Assembly (NCBI RefSeq): GCF_000688295.1
Contig: NZ_JHZF01000011.1
Coordinates: 1,582,288 to 1,646,287 of the forward strand
Source: Pseudooceanicola nanhaiensis DSM 18065
Lineage (GTDB): Bacteria > Pseudomonadota > Alphaproteobacteria > Rhodobacterales > Rhodobacteraceae
Direction of reading: 5' to 3'
DNA length: 64,000 nt
Shown here: positions 44,194 to 54,028 of the stretch, piece after piece
Position numbering within the stretch: the first letter of the stretch is position 1
Layout: each line of letters begins with the position of its first letter
Position numbers and translations under genes: made by a program
Notes under the pieces: model-generated
The model's input: the letters and a program-made list of their open reading frames with translations, nothing else
Told to the model about the DNA's origin: nothing
Databases searched by the model: none

Positions 44194-44244
44194 GTGCGGG
44201 ATCCCGCACGCGGGCGGCAGGCAGTGTGCGGAATTCCGCACACT
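44194..44244. promoter_or_regulatory. two DctD-type upstream activator palindromes
   Basis: GTGCGGGATCCCGCAC (44194-44209) and the 20-bp palindrome at 44224-44243 with arms GTGTGCGGAA / TTCCGCACAC (22 bp if the flanking A and T are counted). Centres are 32 bp apart, about three helical turns. The pattern TGTGCGG-CCGCACA resembles known DctD sites at rhizobial dctA. The second site overlaps the dctD stop codon. Confidence 0.75.
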
Positions 44245-45475
44245 ATCTGAAGTCGTCGGGCCTGAGCCCGTAGCGGGCGAGCTTGTCGTAGAAGGTCTTG
44301 CGCGGCAGTTTCAGGGAAAGAGCCGCAGCGCTGGCGTGCCCTTCGTGGCGGCGCAGCGCGGCCGCCAGCAGCGAGCGTTCGACTTGCGCCATCTGTTCGG
44401 CGAGACCCAGATCCCCCTCGGCGTCGCCGGCTTCGGGCGCGTTCATGCCCAGCACGAAGCGCATCGCCTCGCTCATCAGGGCGCGGGCGTTGCCGGGCCA
44501 GTCGCGCGCCATCAGCCTAGCGACCACCTCCTCGGTGATCTCGGGGGCCGGCAGGCCCGCCTGTTCCGCCGCCTGCGCGACGTACTGCCGGAACATGACG
44601 GGGATATCCTCGGGCCGCTCGGACAGCGCGGGGATCCGCACGCGCATCACGTCGAGCCGGTAGAAGAGGTCCGGGCTGAACTCTCCCGCCTCGAGCTTCG
44701 GGGCGAGATCGGTGGAGGTGCCCGCGATCAGCCGCGTGCCGCCGCCCTGCTCCAGCCACTCGGTCACCGCGAACTGCGTGTCGCGCGGCATCGCCGCCAC
44801 CTCGTCGAGGAAGAGCGCCCCGCCCTCCGCCTCGTGACAGGCGGCCTCGAAGCTCTCGCGCGTCAGACCGGCTGCGGGCCGCTTGACGAAGGGTCGGCGG
44901 GCGGCGGCGGACATCAGGTGCACGACCTCGGCCACCTTCGAGATCCCCGCCCCCGGCGCCCCGGTGATCAGCACCTCGGCCCGCGCGGCCCCGGCGCGGC
45001 GGACCTGCTCGCGCAGCCGCTCGGACATCTCGGAGGAACCGAAGATCAGCCGCGCCGCCGGGTCCCCGGTTTCAAGCTGCGCCTTCAGGCGCCGGTTCTC
45101 GAGCACCAGCGCCCGGGTCTTCAGCGCGCGTTCGATCACGGGCATCAGGTCGGCGCTCGCGCAGGGTTTCTCGAGGAAGCCGAAGGCGCCCTGCTTCATC
45201 GCCTCGACGGCCATCGGAATGTCGCCCTCGCCGGTCAGCAGGATCACCGGCAGTTCGGGATCGACCTCCTGGGTGTAGCTCAGCAGGTGGAAGCCGTCGC
45301 GCCCGGGCATGCGGATGTCGGACAGGATCACGCCCTCGAAACCGGGCGCGATGTGGTCCTTCGCCTCGATGAAGGAGCCCGCGCGCTGCGGGGTCAGGTC
45401 GGCGAGTTCCAGCGTCTGGCCGAGCGCCTCGCGCACGGCGGCGTCGTCGTCGACGAGGAGGACGCGGCGGATCAT
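44243..45475 (-). CDS. dctD: DctD-type response regulator with degenerate AAA+ domain
   Basis: Response regulator of 410 residues. Receiver domain with DDD near residues 9-11, phospho-Asp in VILSDIRMPG, LLTGEGD and Lys in FLEKPC. The central NtrC-type ATPase domain is atypical: Walker A reads GAPGAGISKV, losing the catalytic Lys, and the region between PFV and GGALFLDEV is cut to about 20 residues, so the GAFTGA sigma-54 loop is missing. The C-terminal Fis-type HTH (ASAAALSLKLPRKTFYDKLARYG) is intact. It should bind DNA but not open sigma-54 promoters in the normal way. ATG 45475 follows GGAGGG. Confidence 0.9.
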   Translation of the reverse strand: MIRRVLLVDDDAAVREALGQTLELADLTPQRAGSFIEAKDHIAPGFEGVILSDIRMPGRDGFHLLSYTQEVDPELPVILLTGEGDIPMAVEAMKQGAFGFLEKPCASADLMPVIERALKTRALVLENRRLKAQLETGDPAARLIFGSSEMSERLREQVRRAGAARAEVLITGAPGAGISKVAEVVHLMSAAARRPFVKRPAAGLTRESFEAACHEAEGGALFLDEVAAMPRDTQFAVTEWLEQGGGTRLIAGTSTDLAPKLEAGEFSPDLFYRLDVMRVRIPALSERPEDIPVMFRQYVAQAAEQAGLPAPEITEEVVARLMARDWPGNARALMSEAMRFVLGMNAPEAGDAEGDLGLAEQMAQVERSLLAAALRRHEGHASAAALSLKLPRKTFYDKLARYGLRPDDFR

Positions 45476-45513
45476 TTCTGGCCCTCCAGCTGCACCGGCC
45501 CGAGTCCGACAGA

Positions 45514-45589
45514 GGGCAGCGCCTGCCTGAGCGGGCGCGAAAGCGCCTGCCGGGGGGCAGGCAGGCGCTGCCCGGGCCATGGGCCCGGG
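45514..45589 (-). other. inverted repeats between dctB and dctD
   Basis: In the 166-bp gap: 14-bp arms GGGCAGCGCCTGCC (45514-45527) and GGCAGGCGCTGCCC (45560-45573), followed by CCCGGGCC-ATG-GGCCCGGG (45571-45589, slightly overlapping). Strong mRNA structure upstream of dctD; role unknown. Confidence 0.5.
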
Positions 45590-45641
45590 CGGGCGCGGGT
45601 GGCGATGTTGGCGCGCCAATCCATGGAAGGGCAAATCGTGC

Positions 45642-47387
45642 TCACGCCGCTTGCTCCCCGCGCCATGGCTCCAGCTCGACCGAGAACTCCGCCCCGCCCT
45701 CGATGGCGTTGCGGCCCCGGATCGCGCCGCCGAAGCTCTGCACCATGCCGTAGGAGATCGACAGGCCGAGCCCCATCCCCTCGGAGGCGCCAACCTCCTT
45801 CGTGGAATAGAACGGATCGAAGATCTTCTCCGGCGCCTCGATGCCCGGCCCGGTGTCGCGCACGCGGATCACGGTGCCCGCCCCCTCCTCCACGCGGACC
45901 ACGAGCCGTTTCTCCGTCTGTCCCGCCATCGCGTCCGCCGCGTTCGAGATGAGGTTCACCAGCACCTGCCCCAGCCGCACCTCGCCGCCCATGGCCCAGA
46001 CCGCCTGAGCCGGCGGGGTCCAGTCGACCGCGATCCCGTCCTTGGCCAGCCGCGCCTCGGTCATCTCGAGCGCGCTCTCCACGACGGCCACCACGTCGAT
46101 CCGGCGCACCGGCTCGTTCTCCTGCCGGGCGAAGGCGCGCAGGTTCCGGATGATCCGGCCCATGCGGCCGGCCAGCTCGGCGATCCGGCGCAGGTTGCCC
46201 TCGGCGGCCTCGGTCTTGCCGCGCTCGAGCAGGACCGCACCGTTCTCGGCAAACTGGGAAATCGCCATCAGCGGCTGGTTCAGCTCGTGCGAGATCCCGG
46301 CCGACATCTGCCCGAGCGCCGACATCTTCCCGGCCTGCACCAGATCGGCCTGCGCCTTCTTCAGCGCGGCTTCCGCCTCCTGCCGCTCCGCGACCTCGCG
46401 GCGCAGGGCGATGTTGGCCCCCGAAAGCTCGGCCGTCCGCGCCGCGACCCGGCTTTCCAGAGTCGCATTGGCCTGCGCCAGCACCTGCCGCCGCTCGACA
46501 AGCCAGAAGAGGATCGCCGCCACCGCGAGCCCCACGAGGGCCACGACCGCTGCCTGCAGCCCCGCCAGCCGCCGGGCGGGTGCGACGTCCACCAGCGCCT
46601 CGGCCCGCATCCCGATCTGGGGCAGATCCTGCACGAGGTGCAGCCCCGTCTTCGGCAGGTAGGGCCCCCAATCCGTCACCCAGAGCTCGTGCCCCTCCAT
46701 CATCGCGCGGCGGAACCCGGGGGCCGGGCCCACGGCGGGGGCGAGGCCCACGTCCGCCCGCTGCCAGAGCAGGATCTCGGAGCGGTTCGAGATGAAGACC
46801 TCGCCCGCGTCGTCCACGAAGAAGACCGCCGGCCGGTCGCCGCGCCATTCGCGTTCCAGCGCCTCCACGTCCACCGCCACGATCAGCGCGCCCTGCACGC
46901 CGCCGTCCTCGCGGAAGCGGGGCGCGGCGATGTAGAAGGCGCGCGTGCCGAGCCCCGGATCGATCCCGTGCCCGAAGCCGAGCGCCCCCTCGCCCGCGCG
47001 GTGGAAGAAATCCGAGGCCAGAAGCTCGGCCACCGCCGCGGGTTGCGGTGAATGGGCCGCGGCCCGGACCTCGCCGCTCATGTCGACCGAGAGGATGTTG
47101 AGCACGCTGGTCCGGTCCGCCGCATGCAGCAGGACCGCGTCCGCCTCGCCCGTCCCGGGCGCGTCGAGGGCGGGATGCGTCGCCATCAGGACCGCGAGGT
47201 CGCGGTAGCGCTGGACCTGCCCGGTCAGCCGGTCCGAGGCCAGCGCAAGGTCGGCCTCGCCCCGTTGCGAGAGCCCGTCCAGCGCCTGCATGTAGCCATA
47301 GCGCAGCACGCCCGCCGCGATCGCCGCCACCGCGACGACCACCGCAAGCAGCCCGAGGCCGCGCCGGATGCCGGTTGCCTTCATCAT
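45642..47387 (-). CDS. dctB: DctB-type sensor histidine kinase
   Basis: Membrane sensor kinase of 581 residues. N-terminal helix (GLLAVVVAVAAIAAGVL), a periplasmic dCache-like sensor of about 230 residues (IDPGLGTRAFYIAAPRF, GALIVAVDVEALE), a second helix (VALVGLAVAAILFWL), a coiled coil, H-box MSAGISHELNQPLMAISQFAENG, N-box NLISNAADAM, and G-boxes RDTGPGI and GMGLGLSISYGMVQSFGG. The sensor type and neighbours fit sensing of C4-dicarboxylates. Upstream of dctD on the same strand. Confidence 0.95.
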   Translation of the reverse strand: MMKATGIRRGLGLLAVVVAVAAIAAGVLRYGYMQALDGLSQRGEADLALASDRLTGQVQRYRDLAVLMATHPALDAPGTGEADAVLLHAADRTSVLNILSVDMSGEVRAAAHSPQPAAVAELLASDFFHRAGEGALGFGHGIDPGLGTRAFYIAAPRFREDGGVQGALIVAVDVEALEREWRGDRPAVFFVDDAGEVFISNRSEILLWQRADVGLAPAVGPAPGFRRAMMEGHELWVTDWGPYLPKTGLHLVQDLPQIGMRAEALVDVAPARRLAGLQAAVVALVGLAVAAILFWLVERRQVLAQANATLESRVAARTAELSGANIALRREVAERQEAEAALKKAQADLVQAGKMSALGQMSAGISHELNQPLMAISQFAENGAVLLERGKTEAAEGNLRRIAELAGRMGRIIRNLRAFARQENEPVRRIDVVAVVESALEMTEARLAKDGIAVDWTPPAQAVWAMGGEVRLGQVLVNLISNAADAMAGQTEKRLVVRVEEGAGTVIRVRDTGPGIEAPEKIFDPFYSTKEVGASEGMGLGLSISYGMVQSFGGAIRGRNAIEGGAEFSVELEPWRGEQAA

Positions 47388-47445
47388 CCCGGCAATCTAC
47401 GTGCCGCCCCTTGCCTTGGGAAGGCCGTCGGCACAGAAGGCGGGC

Positions 47446-48630
47446 ATGAGCACGCTTCGCCAATCCCCGACCGATCCCGCCTTCGTGCAGGACCCCTACC
47501 CGTTCTACGCCGCCGCCCGCGCCGAGGGGCCGCTGCATCATTGGGAGGAGTACGGCATGACCGCCGCCTTCTCGCATGCCGCCGTGGCGCATTGCCTGAA
47601 GGACCGCCGGATGGGCCGCGAGGCGCCGCCGGAATGCGCGCCCGTGATCCCCGAGCGGCTGCGCGCCTTCTACGAGGTCGAGGCCCATTCGATGCTGGAG
47701 CTCGAGGCGCCCCGGCACACCCGGCTGCGGCGGCTGGTGCTGCAGGCCTTCACCTCGCGCCGGATCGCCGGGCTCGGCCCCGAGATCGCGGCGCTCTGCG
47801 ACACGCTCATCGACGATTTCCCCGAAGGGCCCTTCGACCTGATCCCGGCCTATGCCAACCGGATCCCGGTGATCGTGATCACCCGTCTGCTCGGCGTGCC
47901 CGAGAGCATGGCCGACGACCTGCTCGGATGGTCGAACGCCATGGTCGCGATGTACCAGGCCCGGCGGACCCCGGAGATCGAGGCGGCGGCCTGCCAGGCG
48001 GCCTCGGATTTCGCCGCGTTCCTGCGCGGCTATGTCGAGGAGCGCCGCACGCGCCCCGCCGACGACCTCATCACCCAGCTGATCGCGGCCGAGGAGGACG
48101 GCGAGCGGCTCTCGACCGACGAGCTGATCTCGACCTGCATCCTGCTGCTGAACGCGGGCCACGAGGCGACGGTGCACGCGACGGGCAACGGCGTGAAGAC
48201 GCTGCTCGAGCACGGGATGGGAGCGGAGGTGCTGACGCCCGACCGGGTCGAGGCCACGGTGGAGGAGATCCTCCGCCACGACCCGCCGCTGCACATGTTC
48301 ACCCGCTGGATCTACGAGGATCTCGACGTCATGGGCCGCCCCTTCCGGCGCGGCGACCGGATCGCGCTTCTGCTTGGCGCCGCGAACCGCGACCCGCAGG
48401 TCTGGGAGGATCCGGAGGTCTTCGATCCCTCCCGTCCGGTCAAGACGAACACGAGCTTCGGCGCCGGCGCGCATTTCTGCGTCGGTGCGCCGCTGGCGCG
48501 GCTGGAGATGCAGGTGGCGCTGCCGAAGCTCTTCGCACGCTGCCCCGGGCTGAGGCTGACCGAGATGCCGCGCTACGCGGATCTCTACCATTTCCACGGG
48601 CTGGAGCGGCTGGTGGTGGCACGGGGCTGA
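47446..48630 (+). CDS. cytochrome P450
   Basis: Soluble bacterial P450 of 394 residues. I-helix LLLNAGHEATVHATGN, ExxR in VEEILRHDPPLHMFTRW, and haem loop FGAGAHFCVGAPLARLEM with the axial Cys are all present. Opening FVQDPYPFYAAARAEGPLHHWEEYG is typical of the CYP107/CYP199-like class. No ferredoxin or reductase gene is adjacent. Divergent from dctB with 58 bp between starts. Substrate unknown. Confidence 0.95.
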   Translation: MSTLRQSPTDPAFVQDPYPFYAAARAEGPLHHWEEYGMTAAFSHAAVAHCLKDRRMGREAPPECAPVIPERLRAFYEVEAHSMLELEAPRHTRLRRLVLQAFTSRRIAGLGPEIAALCDTLIDDFPEGPFDLIPAYANRIPVIVITRLLGVPESMADDLLGWSNAMVAMYQARRTPEIEAAACQAASDFAAFLRGYVEERRTRPADDLITQLIAAEEDGERLSTDELISTCILLLNAGHEATVHATGNGVKTLLEHGMGAEVLTPDRVEATVEEILRHDPPLHMFTRWIYEDLDVMGRPFRRGDRIALLLGAANRDPQVWEDPEVFDPSRPVKTNTSFGAGAHFCVGAPLARLEMQVALPKLFARCPGLRLTEMPRYADLYHFHGLERLVVARG

Positions 48631-48660
48631 GGTGCTCGGTCCTCGGCCGCGGGTTCGGGC

Positions 48661-49764
48661 CTATTCGCCCTTTTCCCAGACATGCACGAGGTCCGGCCCC
48701 GATGTCCTGACGTCGCGCAACCGGAACCGCGGCGCCTCGGCCAGCCGTCCGATCCCGAGGGCGCCGATCGCGGGCCGCCCCTCGGCCCCCAGCACGACGC
48801 CGGCGGTCATGCCGACCAGTTCGTCGACGAGGTCGGCCTGCAGGAGCGAAGCCGCAAGCGCCCCGCCGCCTTCGCAGAAGACACGTGTCAGCCCGGCCGT
48901 TCCCAGCCCCTCGAGCACCGAGGCGGCGTCGAGGCTCCGCCCCACGAGGCGGCAGGCGATGAGCTTCGCGCCAAGATCCTCCCATGTCCGCAGCTTCTCG
49001 CGGTCGACGTCGGGTCCGTGGCAGAGCCAGACCGGCACCTGCCGCGCCGTCCGCGCCAGTCCCGACATCAGCGGCAGGTCGAGGTGGCGCGAGACCACCA
49101 CCCGGACCGGCTGCCGCGCGACCCCCATGTCGCGCACGGTCAGCGCAGGGTCATCGGCCCGCGCCGTGCCCGCCCCCACCATCACGGCGTCGTGGCGCAT
49201 CCGCATCGCATGCACCAGGCGCCGCGCGCCGGGACCGGTGATCCACTGGCTTTCGCCGCTCGCCGTCGCGATCCGGCCGTCAAAGCTCGAGGCAAGCTTG
49301 AGCGTCACGAAGGGCCGGCCGAGGTCGGTCCGGTGGAAGAACCCGGCGTGATCCCGGGCGGCCTCCTCCGCGCAGACGCCGGTGACCACCTCGATCCCCG
49401 CGGCGCGCAGCCTTGCGAACCCCTGCCCGGCCACCCGGGGGTCGGTGTCCTCCAGCGCCGCGACGACCCGGCCCACCCCGGCCTTGACCAGCGCGTCGGC
49501 ACAGGGCGGGGTCTTGCCGTGATGGGCGCAGGGTTCCAGCGTCACGTAGGCGGTCGCGCCGCGCGCCGCCGCGCCGGCGCGGGCCAGCGCCTCCACCTCG
49601 GCATGCGGGCGCCCGCGGGGCTGGGTCCAGCCGCGGCCGACCACGCGGCCGTCACGCACAATGACGCAGCCCACGGCCGGGTTGGGCCAGACCTGGCCCA
49701 TGCCCCGCCGCCCGAGCGACAGGGCCAGCTTCATGTATCGGATGTCGATGGCGGCCCCGGACAT
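48661..49764 (-). CDS. ribD: riboflavin biosynthesis deaminase/reductase RibD
   Basis: Bifunctional enzyme of 367 residues, second and third steps of riboflavin synthesis. Deaminase zinc site: HAEVEAL and LEPCAHHGKTPPC. Opening YMKLALSLGRRGMGQVWPNPAVGCVIV is diagnostic. The reductase domain follows (GRPFVTLKLASSFDGRIATASGESQWITG, RLVHAMRMRHDAVMVGAGTARADDP, VFCEGGGALAASLL). It sits 8 bp after nrdR on the same strand, the common nrdR-ribD order. Confidence 0.97.
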   Translation of the reverse strand: MSGAAIDIRYMKLALSLGRRGMGQVWPNPAVGCVIVRDGRVVGRGWTQPRGRPHAEVEALARAGAAARGATAYVTLEPCAHHGKTPPCADALVKAGVGRVVAALEDTDPRVAGQGFARLRAAGIEVVTGVCAEEAARDHAGFFHRTDLGRPFVTLKLASSFDGRIATASGESQWITGPGARRLVHAMRMRHDAVMVGAGTARADDPALTVRDMGVARQPVRVVVSRHLDLPLMSGLARTARQVPVWLCHGPDVDREKLRTWEDLGAKLIACRLVGRSLDAASVLEGLGTAGLTRVFCEGGGALAASLLQADLVDELVGMTAGVVLGAEGRPAIGALGIGRLAEAPRFRLRDVRTSGPDLVHVWEKGE

Positions 49765-49772
49765 GCCGGGGC

Positions 49773-50249
49773 CTATTCCTCGCGCTCGGCCGCCTTGGCC
49801 GTCGGGCGCAACTCGCTGACGAACTTGTCGAAATCGTCCGCGGCCTGGAAGTTCTTGTAGACGGAGGCGAAGCGCACGTAGGCGACCGTGTCGATCCGGG
49901 CGAGGCTTTCCATGACGATCTCGCCGATGGTCTTCGAGGGAATGTCCGTCTCGCCCATGCTCTCGAGCCGGCGCACGATCCCGGAGATCATCTGGTCCAT
50001 CCGCTCCGGCTCGATCGGGCGCTTCTGCAGGGCGATGCGGATCGAACGCTCGAGCTTGTCGCGGTCGAAATCCTCGCGCCGTCCGTTCGACTTGATGACC
50101 ACGAGATCGCGCAGCTGCACCCGTTCATAGGTGGTGAACCGCCCGCCGCAGGCAGGGCAGAACCGCCGCCGCCGGATCGAGACATGGTCCTCCGCCGGCC
50201 GAGAATCCTTCACCTGCGTATCGACATTGCCGCAAAACGGACAGCGCAT
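49773..50249 (-). CDS. nrdR: transcriptional repressor NrdR
   Basis: Represses ribonucleotide reductase genes when dATP is high. 158 residues: zinc ribbon [18 protein letters not shown] and [20 protein letters not shown], then an ATP-cone ([55 protein letters not shown]). The C terminus is typical of alphaproteobacteria. No ribonucleotide reductase gene is in the window. Confidence 0.98.
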   Translation of the reverse strand: MRCPFCGNVDTQVKDSRPAEDHVSIRRRRFCPACGGRFTTYERVQLRDLVVIKSNGRREDFDRDKLERSIRIALQKRPIEPERMDQMISGIVRRLESMGETDIPSKTIGEIVMESLARIDTVAYVRFASVYKNFQAADDFDKFVSELRPTAKAAEREE

Positions 50250-50346
50250 CGCCCTGTTCCCTTGTTTTCTTACCTGTCCGTGGGGTCGCGCCCCACTTGT
50301 CCACAGCCACTATAGGGGCTCCACATGGTTTTGGGTAGAGCAGAAT

Positions 50347-50763
50347 TCACCCGACGAAATGTGCCGCGACACGTCGGGTGTGCGGGGCAAGCCGATGTTC
50401 GACAATGTAAATCCCCTGCCACGTGCCCAGCACGGGCCGCCCGTCCGACACGGGGATCGCCAGCGACACCGGCAGCAAAGCGGCCTTGATATGGGCGGGC
50501 ATGTCGTCCGGCCCCTCGTAGGTGTGGGTGAGGTAGCGCATCGAGGGGTCGTCCGAAGGCGGAACGAGCCGATGCAGGAATTCCGTGAGGTCCGTCCGAA
50601 CCTCGGGGTCCGCATTCTCCTGGATCAGGAGCGAGGCCGATGTGTGGCGCACGAAAAGCGTCAGCAGGCCGGTGCCCTGCCCCGAGAGCCAGTCACGCAC
50701 CTCGCCGGTGAACTCGTAGAGCCCCGGACCTTCGGTGTTTATGGTGAATTCGGTCTGGGACAT
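50347..50763 (-). CDS. YjbQ family protein
   Basis: Protein of 138 residues of the UPF0047/YjbQ family, which has thiamine-phosphate-synthase-like activity in E. coli but no firm physiological role. Conserved: FVRHTSASLLIQENADPEVRTDL, YLTHTYEGPDDMPAHIKAALLPVSLAIPV and GRPVLGTWQGIYIVEHR. Lies upstream of nrdR with a 97-bp gap. Confidence 0.93.
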   Translation of the reverse strand: MSQTEFTINTEGPGLYEFTGEVRDWLSGQGTGLLTLFVRHTSASLLIQENADPEVRTDLTEFLHRLVPPSDDPSMRYLTHTYEGPDDMPAHIKAALLPVSLAIPVSDGRPVLGTWQGIYIVEHRLAPHTRRVAAHFVG

Positions 50764-50812
50764 GCGGCTTCCGCGCCGAGACGCCTGTCGACGCCGGCCG
50801 GCAGCGACCCTG

Positions 50813-51142
50813 TCACTCGGTCCCGGTCAGCGAATAGCTCGCGGGGGCGGTCTGCGGGATCACCGCGCAGGTCGGCCCGTAGCCGACGGGCACGCCGGGC
50901 AGGAACGGCCCGAAGCCCGCCGACTCGGACGGCAGGTTGAAGGCCCAGGACATCAGCGGGGCGCATTCGTTGAGGCTGCCCGGGGCGACCTCGATCCGGA
51001 TCGCATCGGTCGGGATGAGGGAGCCCAGCGTCATCTCGTCGCCTGCCTCCTCGGCCGCGAGGGGAAGGCCGACCAAGAGTACTGACGCGGCGAGAAGGCT
51101 CGTCGCGGCGAAACGGGCGGTTCCTGGGATGGTGCGTGGCAT
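50813..51142 (-). CDS. small exported protein of unknown function
   Basis: 109 residues with a signal peptide (FAATSLLAASVLLVGLPLAAE). The mature part holds two Cys (LNECAPLM and GPTCAV) that could form a disulfide. ATG 51142 follows AAGGGGGG. The PTDAIRIEVAPGSLNECAPLM segment resembles PSGTITITVPAEDLSRCIATL in the next gene, so the two are probably distant paralogues. Family not recognised. Confidence 0.65.
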   Translation of the reverse strand: MPRTIPGTARFAATSLLAASVLLVGLPLAAEEAGDEMTLGSLIPTDAIRIEVAPGSLNECAPLMSWAFNLPSESAGFGPFLPGVPVGYGPTCAVIPQTAPASYSLTGTE

Positions 51143-51235
51143 GGATGTCCCCCCTTGATGCGGAAGGCATAACGCACCTCACATCGATAGGTTCCATGAC
51201 ATGTTTACGAAAAGGCGATTTTTCGCCGTCACGGA

Positions 51236-51508
51236 TCACTCGGCGGCGCAGCGGACCGACGGAGCTTCCGGCATGGAGACGGAAATGCCGGTCACGAGCT
51301 CCGGCTCCACCGGCATCTGCATGACCTGCACCAGCGTCGCGATGCAGCGGGACAGATCTTCCGCGGGCACGGTGATCGTGATGGTGCCGGACGGCATCGT
51401 CATGTCGGGACGCAGCAGATCGTCCATCGGCAGGGACGAATAGGCAGCCCAGGCCGCCGAGGCGGTCGCGGTCATCAGGGCAAGAACCAGCACAGCGGCG
51501 CGGCGCAT
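51236..51508 (-). CDS. small exported protein of unknown function
   Basis: 90 residues: signal peptide MRRAAVLVLALMTATASAAWA, mature part of about 69 residues with two Cys (SRCIATL, VRCAAE). ATG 51508 has a very good AAGGAGGA site, which rules out the longer frame. Probably a paralogue of the protein at 50813-51142; both lie on the same strand. Function not known. Confidence 0.65.
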   Translation of the reverse strand: MRRAAVLVLALMTATASAAWAAYSSLPMDDLLRPDMTMPSGTITITVPAEDLSRCIATLVQVMQMPVEPELVTGISVSMPEAPSVRCAAE

Positions 51509-51744
51509 TCCGAATCCTCCTTGAAATCGGAGAAGCAACGTCGAAGGTCCGGACGGAGTTTCGCCCGCGGCCTTCGTACACGATCAATTTACACCCGCGG
51601 CCGCGACGTCAGATAGTCGGGGAATCCATACCCCGGACGGGTGATGCAAAAACGCTTCGGATTGGGGGGCCGGGTGCCATCCGGCTCGCGCCGCCAGGGC
51701 GGCAGGCGGCGCAAAAGCGACACGCTCGGGCCCCACCCCTGTCG

Positions 51745-51835
51745 CGGAAAGACATCCCCCCGGAGCCTGAGAGGCCGCACCCCGGTCCCGCCTCCGGCAA
51801 GACCCGCGGGATGATGCGCTATCGCCTCTCCCGGA
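51745..51835 (-). promoter_or_regulatory. possible glycine-riboswitch-like structured RNA
   Basis: Read leftward, CGGGAGAGGC (51834-51825) and GCCTCTCAGGC (about 51774-51764) pair across a GC-rich stem-loop containing GCCGGAGGCGGGA. That resembles the GGAGAG...GCCGAAGGGGCAA...CTCTCAGGC core of glycine aptamers, though several core bases differ. There is no glycine gene downstream, only small exported proteins. The rest of the 410-bp gap 51509-51918 contains the rpoD terminator and no convincing gene. Confidence 0.25.
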
Positions 51836-51843
51836 AACGAATC

Positions 51844-51871
51844 ACCCGCAGCCGGGGCGCCGACTGCGGGT
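51844..51871 (-). terminator. hairpin terminator after rpoD
   Basis: ACCCGCAG (51844-51851) / CTGCGGGT (51864-51871) with an inner CGG/CCG pairing, 47 bp beyond the rpoD stop, followed leftward by GATTCGTTT. Confidence 0.6.
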
Positions 51872-51918
51872 GTCTGTCGTGAGGGCCTGAGGACCGGCCC
51901 GAGCGGCGCGGAAGCGGC

Positions 51919-53892
<1,974 letters not shown>

Positions 53893-53933
53893 GCGAGAAG
53901 CTCCTGCTCAGGTGCCGGATAGTGCCGGGGCGC

Positions 53934-53970
53934 GAATCAATTCGGTTGACCCGAATCAATAGCGCGATTC
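53934..53970. promoter_or_regulatory. three GANTC sites upstream of rpoD
   Basis: GAATC (53934-53938), GAATC (53953-53957) and GATTC (53966-53970) within 37 bp of the rpoD upstream region. GANTC is the CcrM methylation target in alphaproteobacteria. The first two belong to a 19-bp-spaced direct repeat CGAATCAAT, and ATTCGG-N5-CCGAAT (53940-53956) is an inverted repeat. Confidence 0.5.
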
Positions 53971-54028
53971 TTTGGCTGGCACACCCGTTTACCCTGTTAT
54001 CTTTTGGTCTTTCCTAACCATGCGCGGC

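Noticed and set aside
51589-51800. Two 63-codon open frames after the rpoD terminator
   Set aside because: No ribosome site, no signal peptide or family features, and they overlap each other in different frames.
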